Source: Tichowtungia aerotolerans (GTDB taxonomy: Bacteria > Verrucomicrobiota > Kiritimatiellia > Kiritimatiellales > Tichowtungiaceae). Taken from it: 64,000 nucleotides of DNA. Positions 33,973 to 42,978 of this stretch are shown piece after piece. Numbering within the stretch: the stretch's first letter is position 1; each line of letters opens with the position of its first letter. The stretch spans positions 2,980,900 to 3,044,899 of the forward strand of contig NZ_CP047593.1 in NCBI RefSeq assembly GCF_009905215.1, given 5' to 3'. Below the pieces are notes generated by a model, which did no database searches, was not told the origin of the DNA, and saw nothing but the letters and a program-made list of their open reading frames with translations. A program made the position numbers and the translations under genes.

Positions 33973-35314
33973 CCAGTCTCCCCAAGTAGCAGAGCAAAGC
34001 TCGCTACAGGGCAAGTCAATAACCACAAGCCCCGTGGAAGCATCTTCCACAGGGGATAACACGCAGAGATTAAGACGCTTGCGCGTCCTGATCTCTGCGT
34101 ACGCCTGCGAACCCAACAAAGGGTCCGAGCCTGCCGTGGGATGGAATGTTGCCACGGAGATGGCGAAGCACCACGATGTCTGGGTGTTGACCCGCGCCAA
34201 CAACCGGACGGTAATCGAGGAGGAGCTGAAAGAGCGCCCGGTTCCGGGGATTAATTTTGTCTATTACGACCTGCCAGAATGGGCGATGTGGTGGAAAAAA
34301 GGGGGGCGGGGCGTTCAGATTTATTATTATCTATGGGAAGTTTTTTCAGAGAGCGTCGTTCGACGGACAGAACGACAGATTGGGTTTGATGTAGCTCATC
34401 ATGTGACCATTGTCCGCTATTGGACTCCAAGCAATCTGCGGAATATTCGCGTTCCGTTTGTCTGGGGGCCCGTTGGTGGAGGAGAGTCGACTCCTAAAGC
34501 ACTCAAAAAAAACTTTTCGTTAAAAAACCGCATCATTGAGCAGGTTCGGGATCTCATGCGATGGATTGGAGAATGTGATCCACTGGTTCGGAAGACTGCT
34601 CGTAAAAGTAGCTTGGCGATCGCTACAACAAATGAAACCGCCGCCCGCCTGAAAGCTTTGCGGGGGGAGCGGGTACAAGTGCAATCCCAACTGGGGACGG
34701 GTGCGTTAACGGCTTCGTTAGAAGTTGATGACGGATCGGATCCAAAGATTGTTCGTTTTATTTGTATCGGTAAGCAGATCTATTGGAAAGGGTTCGATTT
34801 AGCGCTGAAAGCATTCGCTAATGTTGACATAAATAATGCTAAGTTGATTTTCGTTGGGGAAGGCCCTGAGCATAAATCGTTGCAGGATTTAGCTTCTGAC
34901 TTGGGACTGCATGATAGCGTTCGCTTTGAAAAATGGATGGATCAAAAAACGCTACATGAGTTGCTTGTGAAATGCGATGCGCTGATCCATCCCAGTTTTC
35001 ATGATTCCGGAGCGTTTGTCTGTTTGGAGGCAATGGCGGCATCAAAACCGGTCATTTGTCTGGATCTCGGGGGGCCTGCTGTTCAGGTGACCTCAGAAAC
35101 AGGTATTAAGGTGGCCGCCTTAAACCCAAAGCAGACGGTGCAGGATCTAGCCTCGGCGATGAGACGGTTGGCGATTGACCCAGCCTTGCGGAAACAAATG
35201 GGCGATGTCGGGCGCAAGAGGGTTGAGGAGCATTTTCTATGGACTGCAAAAGTCGATGCGTTTTGTCAAATGTATGAATCTATTCTCGAAAGCAAGGATT
35301 GCCATGTTCGCTAA
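33959..35314 (+). CDS. Glycosyltransferase family 4 with repeat-derived N-terminal extension
   Basis: A 451-residue GT-B enzyme. The normal N-terminus seems to begin near L-R-V-L-I-S-A-Y-A-C-E-P-N-K-G-S (residue ~42); the ~40 residues before it are coded by three hairpins (33987-34006, 34030-34055, 34062-34099). Other motifs: FVWGPVGGGESTP, RFICIGKQIYWKGFDLALKAF, LIFVGEGPEHKSL, and the signature HPSFHDSGAFVCLEAMAASK (E-x7-E-like). ATG 33959 overlaps the previous gene by 14 bp. If the extension is ignored an alternative internal start could be used, but no ATG lies nearby. Confidence 0.85.
   Translation: MLPNNQSPQVAEQSSLQGKSITTSPVEASSTGDNTQRLRRLRVLISAYACEPNKGSEPAVGWNVATEMAKHHDVWVLTRANNRTVIEEELKERPVPGINFVYYDLPEWAMWWKKGGRGVQIYYYLWEVFSESVVRRTERQIGFDVAHHVTIVRYWTPSNLRNIRVPFVWGPVGGGESTPKALKKNFSLKNRIIEQVRDLMRWIGECDPLVRKTARKSSLAIATTNETAARLKALRGERVQVQSQLGTGALTASLEVDDGSDPKIVRFICIGKQIYWKGFDLALKAFANVDINNAKLIFVGEGPEHKSLQDLASDLGLHDSVRFEKWMDQKTLHELLVKCDALIHPSFHDSGAFVCLEAMAASKPVICLDLGGPAVQVTSETGIKVAALNPKQTVQDLASAMRRLAIDPALRKQMGDVGRKRVEEHFLWTAKVDAFCQMYESILESKDCHVR
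33987..34099 (+). repeat. Three consecutive hairpins in the 5' end of a glycosyltransferase gene
   Basis: TAGC-A-GAGC-AAA-GCTC-GCTA (33987-34006), CCCCGTGGAAG-CAT-CTTCCAC-A-GGGG (34030-34055) and CGCAGAGAT...ATCTCTGCG with inner GACGC/GCGTC (34062-34099). Resembles a REP/BIME-type element that stays in frame. Confidence 0.8.
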
Positions 35315-36437
35315 ACGCCAACCGGAAGATCGCCGCCGGGTTCTGGTGGTCGGACAGGTTCCTCCACCATGGGGTGGGCAGGCTGTGATGATCAAAAAGC
35401 TGTTGGATGCAAAACTGCACGGAGTGGAACTTTTCTTTGTTCCGATGTCGTTTTCGGCCGATATGGATGAAATCGGGCGTTTCCGATGGAAGAAGCTGTT
35501 GCAACTTCCTTTGTTGGTTTTCCGGATATGGGCCGCTCGATTTAAATATGGGTGCAAGGTGTTTTATTATCCCCCTGGAGGCGAAAGCCTGACGGCAATT
35601 TTTAGGGACATCATGGTTCTGCTAAGTTGCCGCATTCTCTTCAAAAAAGTGGTGTTTCATATTCACGCCGGAGGTTTCACAGAGGTTGCTGAGAAGGCGC
35701 CGTTGCCGATTCGGCTGTTAGCCGGATGCGCATACCGAAAACCTGATCTGGCGATTCAGCTCACAGAAAAAAGTCCGCCGGATGCTTTGCGCATTGGAGC
35801 CCAGAAGACTGTTTTTGTGCCCAACGGCCTGGCGGATGAGGGGATCAGCTATATCGATGAGTTTCGCCATGTCAGTACTGACCGGCCTCTTACGTTATTA
35901 TTTGTTGGTGTGGTCAGCCCCAGCAAGGGGGTTATGGTTTTGCTCAATGCGTGTGCGCAGTTGCTGGCGGACGGAGTTGAGTTTCATTTGGGGGTTATGG
36001 GGCGGTTCTATTCGCCGGAGTTCGAGGCGGAGTGCCGTTCTTTTATTCATTATCATGAACTGGATGGACACGTTGAGTTTTTGGGTGTGCTGACAGGCGG
36101 CGACAAGTGGACAGAGTTCTGTGCTGCTGATGTGTTCTGCTTTCCTTCCCACTTCGAGTCAGAAAACCAAAGTTTAGTGATTCTTGAGGCAATGCAGTTT
36201 TGCCTTCCTTGTGTCGCATCCGACTGGCGCGGGATGTCCGCGATGATTAAGGATGGGCAGACCGGCTTCCTTGTTCCTGTCAAGGATCCGTACTCCTTTG
36301 CTGAGAGGATTGCGAAGCTGGCGACTGATCCAGTGTTGCGGATGCAGATGGGTAAACGTGCTCGTGAGGTTTATCTCGAAAAATACACGGATGAGATTTG
36401 GCGGCAAAATATGGAAACAACACTGAGGGAGCTTTGA
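35304..36437 (+). CDS. Glycosyltransferase family 4
   Basis: A 377-residue GT-B enzyme. ATG 35304 chosen: the product then begins M-F-A-K-R-Q-P and reaches VLVVGQVPPPWGGQAVMIKK, the usual first strand and glycine loop; the frame extends upstream only inside the previous gene. Further motifs: FHIHAGGFTEVAEK, LLFVGVVSPSKGVMVLLNA, and FPSHFESENQSLVILEAMQF (E-x7-E). Overlaps the upstream gene by 11 bp and the next by 1 bp, so the chain of genes 33.0-37.4 kb is translationally linked. Confidence 0.88.
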   Translation: MFAKRQPEDRRRVLVVGQVPPPWGGQAVMIKKLLDAKLHGVELFFVPMSFSADMDEIGRFRWKKLLQLPLLVFRIWAARFKYGCKVFYYPPGGESLTAIFRDIMVLLSCRILFKKVVFHIHAGGFTEVAEKAPLPIRLLAGCAYRKPDLAIQLTEKSPPDALRIGAQKTVFVPNGLADEGISYIDEFRHVSTDRPLTLLFVGVVSPSKGVMVLLNACAQLLADGVEFHLGVMGRFYSPEFEAECRSFIHYHELDGHVEFLGVLTGGDKWTEFCAADVFCFPSHFESENQSLVILEAMQFCLPCVASDWRGMSAMIKDGQTGFLVPVKDPYSFAERIAKLATDPVLRMQMGKRAREVYLEKYTDEIWRQNMETTLREL

Positions 36438-37402
36438 TGAAATTGCTGGTAACGGGAGCCTCCGGCTTCATCGGAACAAATTTTGTGGATCATTTCGGCA
36501 AGCTGGATTGTGAGCTACTTAATCTGGATATTCAAAAACCTTTAAACTCAGGCCATGAGAAGTTCTGGAAAAGAGCGGATATAATGAATCCGGTCGAGCT
36601 GGCCGCCGCCTTCGCGGAGTTTGCTCCGACGCATGTGGTGCATATGGCTGCGCGTGCCGAGTGCGATGAGACGACGACTGTGGAAGAGGGCTATTCCGCC
36701 AATACCGTCGGCACAGAAAATGTGCTGAATGCGATTAAAAAGACTCTATCCATCGAGCGGGCGATCATTGTTTCTACTCAATATGTTTGCGGGCCGGGTC
36801 GTCTGCCGGAAAATGATGAGGATTATTTCCCGCATACGGTTTATGGGCAGAGCAAAGTCATTACGGAGCAGCTGACTCGCAAGGCCGATCTTTCCTGTAT
36901 CTGGACACTGGTCCGGCCAACCAATATCTGGGGGCCGTGGCATTTGCGTTACCGGCGTGAGGCCTGGCGGGTGATTAAAAAGGGGCTCTATCTGCATCCG
37001 ACCGGCGCACCGGTTGTCCGATCCTACGGGTATGTAGGAAACATTGTCTGGCAGATGGAACAGATTCTGAAAGCTCCGGCGGAGAAGGTGAACCGGCAGA
37101 TATTTTATGTTGGCGACCGCCCGATCGATATTTACGAATGGGTGGATGCCTTTTCGATGATCCTGCGCGGACGTCATGCTCGCAAGATTCCGCGCTTTAT
37201 TTTACGAATGATCGGTCTGGTTGGTGATGCCGCCGGGCTAGTACGAATCAAATTCCCGCTGACCTCTTCCCGCGTTCGAAGCATGACCCAGGACTATCTG
37301 ACCCCGATGGATAAGACCTTTGAAACCTTCGGTGCACCGCCGTGCTCATTGATGCAAGGGGTTGAAAAGACTGTTTGTTGGTTGGAGGAACAAGAAGGAT
37401 GA
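36437..37402 (+). CDS. NAD-dependent epimerase/dehydratase family protein
   Basis: A 321-residue extended short-chain dehydrogenase: VTGASGFIGTNFVDHF at the N-terminus, HMAARAECDETTTVEEGY, VSTQYVCGPG (active-site strand with Thr in the usual Ser/Thr position), YGQSKVITE (Y-x3-K) and RPTNIWGPWHLRYR. It is probably a nucleotide-sugar reductase or epimerase; the substrate cannot be read from the motifs. Starts at the last base of the preceding stop codon (TGATG). Confidence 0.85.
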   Translation: MKLLVTGASGFIGTNFVDHFGKLDCELLNLDIQKPLNSGHEKFWKRADIMNPVELAAAFAEFAPTHVVHMAARAECDETTTVEEGYSANTVGTENVLNAIKKTLSIERAIIVSTQYVCGPGRLPENDEDYFPHTVYGQSKVITEQLTRKADLSCIWTLVRPTNIWGPWHLRYRREAWRVIKKGLYLHPTGAPVVRSYGYVGNIVWQMEQILKAPAEKVNRQIFYVGDRPIDIYEWVDAFSMILRGRHARKIPRFILRMIGLVGDAAGLVRIKFPLTSSRVRSMTQDYLTPMDKTFETFGAPPCSLMQGVEKTVCWLEEQEG

Positions 37403-37456
37403 TGCCTCTCATTAAAACCTGTTCAGTCCGTGGGCCAGGTCTCAGGGGATTTTTTT

Positions 37457-38626
37457 GTGAATAACAGATCCGGTTTGTTGTTCGGGCTGTGGTTTTCTCT
37501 GGCCCTGCCGTCAATCGCTGTATTTAAGAAGGCGGGCGGAGAGTGGGCGCTGGCTTATTTTATTTTTTCGTTGGTCGGTGTATGGGCCGTGACTGCATTA
37601 TTTCGGTTGGCACAGCGCCGTATTGCGATTCGGTGGGGGCTTCGGGGCCTTGCGACACTTTGTGCTCTGTCGGCGACTGTGACTTTTTTTGTGGTCCACC
37701 CCATAATCGATGAGACGGGTATTCGGGTTGGTGCCGTTGAGGTCGGGGCGTCGGATACTGACGATGCGATTGATGTGGGCATATCCGCGTTGTTGGCCGG
37801 GAAGAATCCCTACAGGGAGAGTACCTTTTTGGGAAACCCGCTGACTCCGCTCCCCGGGGCGTTCCTGATGGCTTCCCCCTTTTACTTGCTCAAAAACAGT
37901 GCTCTTCAGAATTTATTTTGGATCGGGCTGCTGATCTTGTTGTTTGCGAGGACGGTTGGTCGTCCCGCTTCCGCATCGGCGTTGCTGATTCTTTTAATTC
38001 TCGGGTCGCCATGCGTTTTGTATCGCATTGTGCAGGGCGGCGATTATTTCAGTAATAACATCTATATTCTATTGGCAATGATGGCTCTGTGGAAGGGCTC
38101 TCCCGAACGAGGAACGTTTTGGTTGCCTGCCGCAGTATTTGCGGGCATTGCTTATGCTTCTCGTCCCAATTTTTTGTTTCTGGGGCCGATGATGCTTCTG
38201 CTCTTGTCACGAAAATACTCGTGGCGACACTCATTCCGAATACATATGATTTCTGGCGCAACTTTCTGCCTTCTCGTCTTGCCGTTTTGGATACATGATC
38301 CGTCGAGTTTTAGTCCGTTGCACCTCGCCGAAAAAGTGGAGTTTGGCAGTTTTGGATCGATACTGAGATGGATGGTTCCTGCTGTGGGTTTGACCGTATC
38401 TGTTATGTTCGGGATGTGGGGGGATGAGGGTGATAACTGTGCACTCTTCAGGTATGCTTTCTGGATCCAACTGTTAATGGTATTCATGGTGATGTTATTT
38501 GCATCAATTCACGCAGGACATTTACGCTGGTATGCAGAACCTGTTTTAGCATTTTTATTTATGTTTTTTGGTGTTTATGGGTATGGGGTACCTTTGTTCC
38601 GGAAGCTTGTGGAGAGCGGAATATAA
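37457..38626 (+). CDS. Multi-span membrane protein, possible lipid-linked-sugar glycosyltransferase (GT-C)
   Basis: A ~389-residue polytopic protein from GTG 37457, with CAGGGGAT 8 bases upstream (an earlier GTG at 37430 is possible). About ten hydrophobic segments. Between the second and third is an acidic loop with D-D-A-I-D-V-G, and GKNPYRESTFLGNPLTPLPG follows; an early acidic residue and N-P-Y are common in GT-C mannosyltransferases such as the GT87/DUF2029 family. The resemblance is general, so the call is tentative. No counterpart in the rest of the window except loosely the protein at 48015. Confidence 0.5.
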   Translation: MNNRSGLLFGLWFSLALPSIAVFKKAGGEWALAYFIFSLVGVWAVTALFRLAQRRIAIRWGLRGLATLCALSATVTFFVVHPIIDETGIRVGAVEVGASDTDDAIDVGISALLAGKNPYRESTFLGNPLTPLPGAFLMASPFYLLKNSALQNLFWIGLLILLFARTVGRPASASALLILLILGSPCVLYRIVQGGDYFSNNIYILLAMMALWKGSPERGTFWLPAAVFAGIAYASRPNFLFLGPMMLLLLSRKYSWRHSFRIHMISGATFCLLVLPFWIHDPSSFSPLHLAEKVEFGSFGSILRWMVPAVGLTVSVMFGMWGDEGDNCALFRYAFWIQLLMVFMVMLFASIHAGHLRWYAEPVLAFLFMFFGVYGYGVPLFRKLVESGI

Positions 38627-38738
38627 TCATTCCTGCATTAAGCACATGCCTTGTCGAAAAGCTTGAGATACAAAGGATTGTCTAATGAAGACCGACTGCG
38701 GTTGGTGTGGCGCCGAGTTTCTTTGGATAAAATAGATT

Positions 38739-41384
38739 ATGAGAGCAAAACGATTAATAAACGGACTGTTGAATGCAGTGCCGCTGGTTCTCTTCAGCGG
38801 CATGCTGGTTGCGCTGTTATTGGCCCGGATCACCTTGGGACTGACACTTCCCTGGTGGGGGGCATGGGCGCTTGGCATTTTTTGGGGAGTCATCGTTTTT
38901 GACCACCTGATTCGTGTCGAGCTGTTTAAGCAGATCGGTGGGTTTGTTGTGACTTTCATTGCGGTGCTGATTCTCATCGGGGCCCTGGCGCCGAAGGAAA
39001 CGGTTGCCCGCTCCCCGAGGATGGCTGCAGATCAGGTGGTGCGGCAGATGGAGGCCACCTGGAATGCAGTATATCACGGCAATATTTTTAAAAACTACAG
39101 CCTGAAACAGCAGCTGATCGATTACGGAACCGGTCTCGGCAATCTCGATCCGTTTCGGCATGGAAAAATGATTCTGTTTGCCCTGCTCGGGTTTGCGCTG
39201 GGGGTTGTGTATCTCTTTCCGATTGAGCCATTTCGCCGATGGCGAAATGCGTTTGGGAGTGGGGGAGTAGAGGAGTCTTGGAGTCGTGGAGAAACGAAGT
39301 CTAACACCCATACACCCATACATCCATACGCCCATACTTTTCAGCGAAGTGGAAGCGCTGCGTACATATGCCGTTGCGCGACGCTTTTCCTCGCCGGTGC
39401 GGTTTTTGCCCTTCAGGTCGAGCTTCTGCAGGTGCTCTCTCCGACGCGATTGGTGACGGGGCTCAGTCTGCTCGACAGCTGTCTGGGACTGCTGGCCGGC
39501 CTTCTCCTGTTTGTGCCGGTGCACCTCTTTTACGTATTTCTTGCGGAACGCCGGAAGAAAGGCTCCCCGCGGTTCAATGTGCTTGGGGTCGGGGTTGATG
39601 CCGTGAATATGGGAGACTGCCTGAAATTATTTGAGGAGATTATTAGCTGGAAGCCGACAGCTGACAGCATGCAGCTTAAAAGGGCTGTTGGCTGTGAACT
39701 GAACGCTGAAAGCTCTTACAGCAATCCTTCTCAGGATGAAGCCGGGACGTTGGACATGTCCGGAAGGCGGAAGACAGAAAACAGCGAGCTGTCGTCAGTG
39801 ACCAGGCATCTGTCATCCGGGCGGGATGCCCGTCTTCCCGCGATGACCGCGGCCCTCGGTGTGGCCGGCATTGTGGAGGCGCGCCGCAACCAGAAGCTGC
39901 AGCGGATTCTGAATGAATCGGTGCTGAATACGCCGGACGGCATGCCGCTTGTCTGGCTTGGCAAGCTCTTCGGTTACCGGAGTATTGAGCGGGTTTATGG
40001 TCCCGATCTGCTCCGCGATGCCTGTGCCTATGGCGAGGCCCGGGGCTGGCGCCACTTCTTTTATGGGGCCGCACCCGGCATTGTCGAGAAGCTGAAGATC
40101 GCGCTCGAGCAGAAGCATCCTGCCATTCGGGTGTCCGGCATCTACTGCCCGCCATTCCGTGACCTGACGCCTGAAGAAGAGACCGAAGTGGTCGATATGG
40201 TGAATTCTTCGGGAACCGATATCTTCTGGATCGGCATCTCGACGCCGAAGCAGCTCTATTTTATGGACCGGATACGCAGCCGGCTGACCTGTAAGATCAT
40301 CTGTCCGGTGGGGTATGCGTTTGATGTGAATGCCGGAGTGGAGGAAGATGCGCCGGACTGGGCTAAATATTCCGGGTTCCAGTGGCTCCACCGGGCAATC
40401 AAGCAGCCGCGGCTCTGGAAGAGATACCTTCCGGACAATCCCCGGTTCGTGTGGGAGGTGATTCTGCAGGTGCTGCATTTAAAGCGGTATCCGATGCTGA
40501 TGCACGAGCGCATTGTTGAGCCGGAGACCGATGCCGAGGGCTATCCGCGCTTTCCTGCGGGCGTGGTGTCGCTTTCGGCCATGTCACTTGAAGGGGCCCG
40601 TGATCGGGTACTCAACTGGGTCAGGACCGGGCAGCGGCACTATGTGAACATTTGCACTGCGGATACCATGGTCCAGTGCTTCGACCGGCCGGATATGGCA
40701 AAAATTGTGAAAAATGCGGGGATGGCGACGACGGACGGCATGCCGCTGGTCTGGCTTGCGCATCACTATGGGTTTAAAGATGCAACGCGGGTTTATGGGC
40801 CGGACCTGATGCTTGAACTGTGCCGGGTCACTTCAGATCCGGCCGGTTTTCGGTGTTATGATTTAGGTGTTAAGCGGGACGAGCATGCCCGTGAAAGCCT
40901 AAAACCCAATCACCTAACACCTAACACTGAAAAGAAATGCATCTCGCATTTTTTCTACGGCGCCACCGACGAGGTGCTCGAGCAGTTGAAGGCCAACCTG
41001 CTCAAAAAGTTTCCGGATCTGAAGGTCGCGGGCATGTATTCTCCGCCGTTCCGGCCGCTCACAGATGCGGAAAAGGATGAGGTGGCCGAAATGATTAATG
41101 CGTCCGGTGCGGATATCGTCTGGTGCGGACTGGGCACTCCGAAACAGGATTACTGGGTGGCGGAGTTCCGGCCGCGCCTGAATTGCGCTGCTATTCTGGC
41201 GGTGGGGGCCGCCTTCAACTTTCATGCGGGCCATGTTCGTCAGGCTCCCCGCTGGATGATGTGCGGCGGGCTGGAGTGGTTTTTCCGCCTGTGTACGGAG
41301 CCCAAGCGTCTCTGGCGGCGGTATCTCATCGGCAACCCGCGTTTTATCATGTTGACCTGGCGGCAGTTTTTAAGCCGCAGTTAA
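38739..41384 (+). CDS. VanZ-like domain fused to two WecG/TagA/CpsF glycosyltransferase domains
   Basis: An 881-residue protein. Residues 1-~265: about six membrane segments with GKMILFALLGFALGVVY and FALQVELLQVLSPTRLVTGLSLLDSCLG, a VanZ-like pattern. Residues ~275-590 and ~605-881: two GT26 domains, each with the TPDGMPLVWLG-like motif (near 400 and 665), VYGPDLL/M, HFFYGA and G(T)PKQ (STPKQLYF; GTPKQDYW). GT26 enzymes add N-acetylmannosamine(uronate) to lipid-linked GlcNAc. Domain 1 has a ~60-residue insertion (39655-39840) and domain 2 a ~25-residue one (40863-40924), each absent from the other domain and made of repeat words; a third lies in the VanZ part. Confidence 0.85.
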   Translation: MRAKRLINGLLNAVPLVLFSGMLVALLLARITLGLTLPWWGAWALGIFWGVIVFDHLIRVELFKQIGGFVVTFIAVLILIGALAPKETVARSPRMAADQVVRQMEATWNAVYHGNIFKNYSLKQQLIDYGTGLGNLDPFRHGKMILFALLGFALGVVYLFPIEPFRRWRNAFGSGGVEESWSRGETKSNTHTPIHPYAHTFQRSGSAAYICRCATLFLAGAVFALQVELLQVLSPTRLVTGLSLLDSCLGLLAGLLLFVPVHLFYVFLAERRKKGSPRFNVLGVGVDAVNMGDCLKLFEEIISWKPTADSMQLKRAVGCELNAESSYSNPSQDEAGTLDMSGRRKTENSELSSVTRHLSSGRDARLPAMTAALGVAGIVEARRNQKLQRILNESVLNTPDGMPLVWLGKLFGYRSIERVYGPDLLRDACAYGEARGWRHFFYGAAPGIVEKLKIALEQKHPAIRVSGIYCPPFRDLTPEEETEVVDMVNSSGTDIFWIGISTPKQLYFMDRIRSRLTCKIICPVGYAFDVNAGVEEDAPDWAKYSGFQWLHRAIKQPRLWKRYLPDNPRFVWEVILQVLHLKRYPMLMHERIVEPETDAEGYPRFPAGVVSLSAMSLEGARDRVLNWVRTGQRHYVNICTADTMVQCFDRPDMAKIVKNAGMATTDGMPLVWLAHHYGFKDATRVYGPDLMLELCRVTSDPAGFRCYDLGVKRDEHARESLKPNHLTPNTEKKCISHFFYGATDEVLEQLKANLLKKFPDLKVAGMYSPPFRPLTDAEKDEVAEMINASGADIVWCGLGTPKQDYWVAEFRPRLNCAAILAVGAAFNFHAGHVRQAPRWMMCGGLEWFFRLCTEPKRLWRRYLIGNPRFIMLTWRQFLSRS
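39229..39345 (+). repeat. Hairpin plus GGGAGTGGGGGAGT and CCCATACACCCATACATCC words in the VanZ part
   Basis: CATTTCGCC-GAT-GGCGAAATG (39229-39249, perfect 9-bp stem), then GGGAGTGGGGGAGTAGAGGAG words and CACCCATACACCCATAC words to 39345. Translated as a G/S/H/T/P-rich loop between two membrane segments. Confidence 0.75.
39655..39840 (+). repeat. Repeat-derived insertion in the first TagA domain
   Basis: Contains CAGCTGACAGC pairing imperfectly with GCTGTTGGCTG, GCTGAAAGCTC, GGACATGTCC, GGAAGACAGAAAACAG, CATCTGTCATC and CGGGC-GGGAT-GCCCG. Aligning with the second TagA domain, the segment between E-E-I-I-S-W and the conserved stretch before D-G-M-P has no counterpart. Confidence 0.75.
40863..40924 (+). 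repeat. TTAGGTGTTA...TAACACCTAA hairpin inserted in the second TagA domain
   Basis: Perfect 10-bp arms 40863-40872 and 40915-40924; inside are CGGG/CCCG and CCTAAAACCCAATCACC. Same word family as the flanks of the S23 genes 25 kb away. Read as ...D-L-G-V-K-R-D..., ...S-L-K-P-N-H-L-T-P-N-T; the first TagA domain lacks it. Confidence 0.85.
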
Positions 41385-41486
41385 AAGGTCTGCAATTTTG
41401 ATTGCGAGAGAATGAGGTAGACATTTTAATTCATCGAATCAATACCAAGCAATCGTTTCAAAACTTGATGTACTGGCATTTAAACT

Positions 41487-42923
41487 ATGAATCAAATAAA
41501 TCAAGGAATAACAATTGACCCGGCAGGTCATCGTGCTCATCCGTTTATGCGGCGCCGACTTGCAGATGCTGCTATGATGCACTTGACGGATGGTCTCATG
41601 CTTTTCCTTGCAATATTTGTTGGGGACAGTCTCTTGCTTCTTTTTCATGGGATTCCAATCCAAATGGAACGCATGTTGTTTTTGATTCCGGTGTGGTGGA
41701 TTGGAACCTGGTTTGTGCAGCTGGTGCCGGGATGGGGCCTTGGGACGGTGGAGGAACTGCGTAGAATAGAGTTGCTTCTTGTTACTGTTTTTGCAGGTGT
41801 CGCCGTTGCTCTTTTCCTGGGAGTTACCGACCGAGGGGGGAGTAGGATTACTTTTTTGTCTGCATATGTGATTGCGGCCGTTCTCGTGCCGGTTGGTCGA
41901 TCAGCGATGAAACAGATTCTCGCAGCCATAAATCTTTGGGGAGTTCCCGTGTCAATTTATGGGGATCGAGAGAGTGTTCCTGAGGTGGCTAAAGCATTGC
42001 GGAGCGATCGTGCCTTCGGTTTTATTCCACAGGCAGTACTGAGTGACGACTACGGTTTGGGGGATGTTGCAGAAGGCGTTCCGGTCTTGGGCGGATTGCA
42101 TAATACAACGCGCCGTACTCCTATGGCTGTTGTTGCTTTGCCTCATTTGGAGAGAGAAAAGTTGATCGAATTGCTGGAAGGACCTCTTGAAATTTATCGG
42201 ACGATTCTTTTGATTCCTGATTTGAAATGTGCGCCCTCGCTGTGGGTTAAGCCTTGTGATTTGAAGGGTATTTTGGGATTGGAGCTTCGGCGCAATCTGC
42301 TGGATCCAATGTCTTCGTTTTGTAAAAACTTTGCTGAATGGATCTTGGTTTTTTTAACCCTGCCAATCTGGGGCCCTTTGTGCCTTTTTTTGATGTTGTT
42401 AGTGTGGTTGCACGATCTTTCCGCTCCTGTATATGCTCAAACCCGTTTGGGAAAAAATGGACGGCTTTTTAAGGCATATAAGCTTAGAACCATGGTTCCG
42501 GATGCAGAAAGTGTTTTGTTGGAAAAGCTTTCGACAGACCCTGTTTTGAAGAAAGAGTGGGAAAAACACTATAAGTTAAAACAGGATCCTCGCATTACTT
42601 TGGTAGGTAAGTTTTTAAGAAAGACATCTTTGGATGAAATCCCTCAATTGTGGTGTGTGTTAATAGGTAAGATGGCGCTGGTTGGTCCGCGGCCTTTACC
42701 GGATTATCATCATAATGAACTGGAGTTGCGTACGCAGCGTCTTCGAATGAGGGTTCGGCCGGGGATTACAGGATTGTGGCAGGTCTCGGGGCGCAGTGAT
42801 TCGGGAACGACCGGAATGGATCGCTGGGATACATATTATGTGACCAACTGGTCGGTATGGCTGGACATTGTGATTCTTGCCCGTACGTTGCGTGTTGTTC
42901 TTTTCGGAAGCGGTGCGTATTGA
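41487..42923 (+). CDS. wbaP: Polyprenyl-phosphate glycosyl-1-phosphate transferase (WbaP type)
   Basis: A 478-residue initiating transferase that loads the first sugar-1-phosphate onto undecaprenyl phosphate. Four or five N-terminal membrane segments are followed by a soluble Rossmann-like domain, another membrane segment (~290-310) and the catalytic domain: VYAQTRLGKNGRLFKAYKLR, DPRITLVGKFLRKTSLDEIP, GKMALVGPRPLP and RMRVRPGITGLWQVSGRSD. The order TMs-soluble-TM-catalytic is that of WbaP/WcaJ. It is preceded by a 102-bp AT-rich gap, a possible internal promoter. It is the only initiating transferase seen in the locus. Confidence 0.93.
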   Translation: MNQINQGITIDPAGHRAHPFMRRRLADAAMMHLTDGLMLFLAIFVGDSLLLLFHGIPIQMERMLFLIPVWWIGTWFVQLVPGWGLGTVEELRRIELLLVTVFAGVAVALFLGVTDRGGSRITFLSAYVIAAVLVPVGRSAMKQILAAINLWGVPVSIYGDRESVPEVAKALRSDRAFGFIPQAVLSDDYGLGDVAEGVPVLGGLHNTTRRTPMAVVALPHLEREKLIELLEGPLEIYRTILLIPDLKCAPSLWVKPCDLKGILGLELRRNLLDPMSSFCKNFAEWILVFLTLPIWGPLCLFLMLLVWLHDLSAPVYAQTRLGKNGRLFKAYKLRTMVPDAESVLLEKLSTDPVLKKEWEKHYKLKQDPRITLVGKFLRKTSLDEIPQLWCVLIGKMALVGPRPLPDYHHNELELRTQRLRMRVRPGITGLWQVSGRSDSGTTGMDRWDTYYVTNWSVWLDIVILARTLRVVLFGSGAY

Positions 42924-42978
42924 CGATGCGCAACGCTTTATTGCGAGTATATATCCTAACATTTGTACTCAAACGCCT

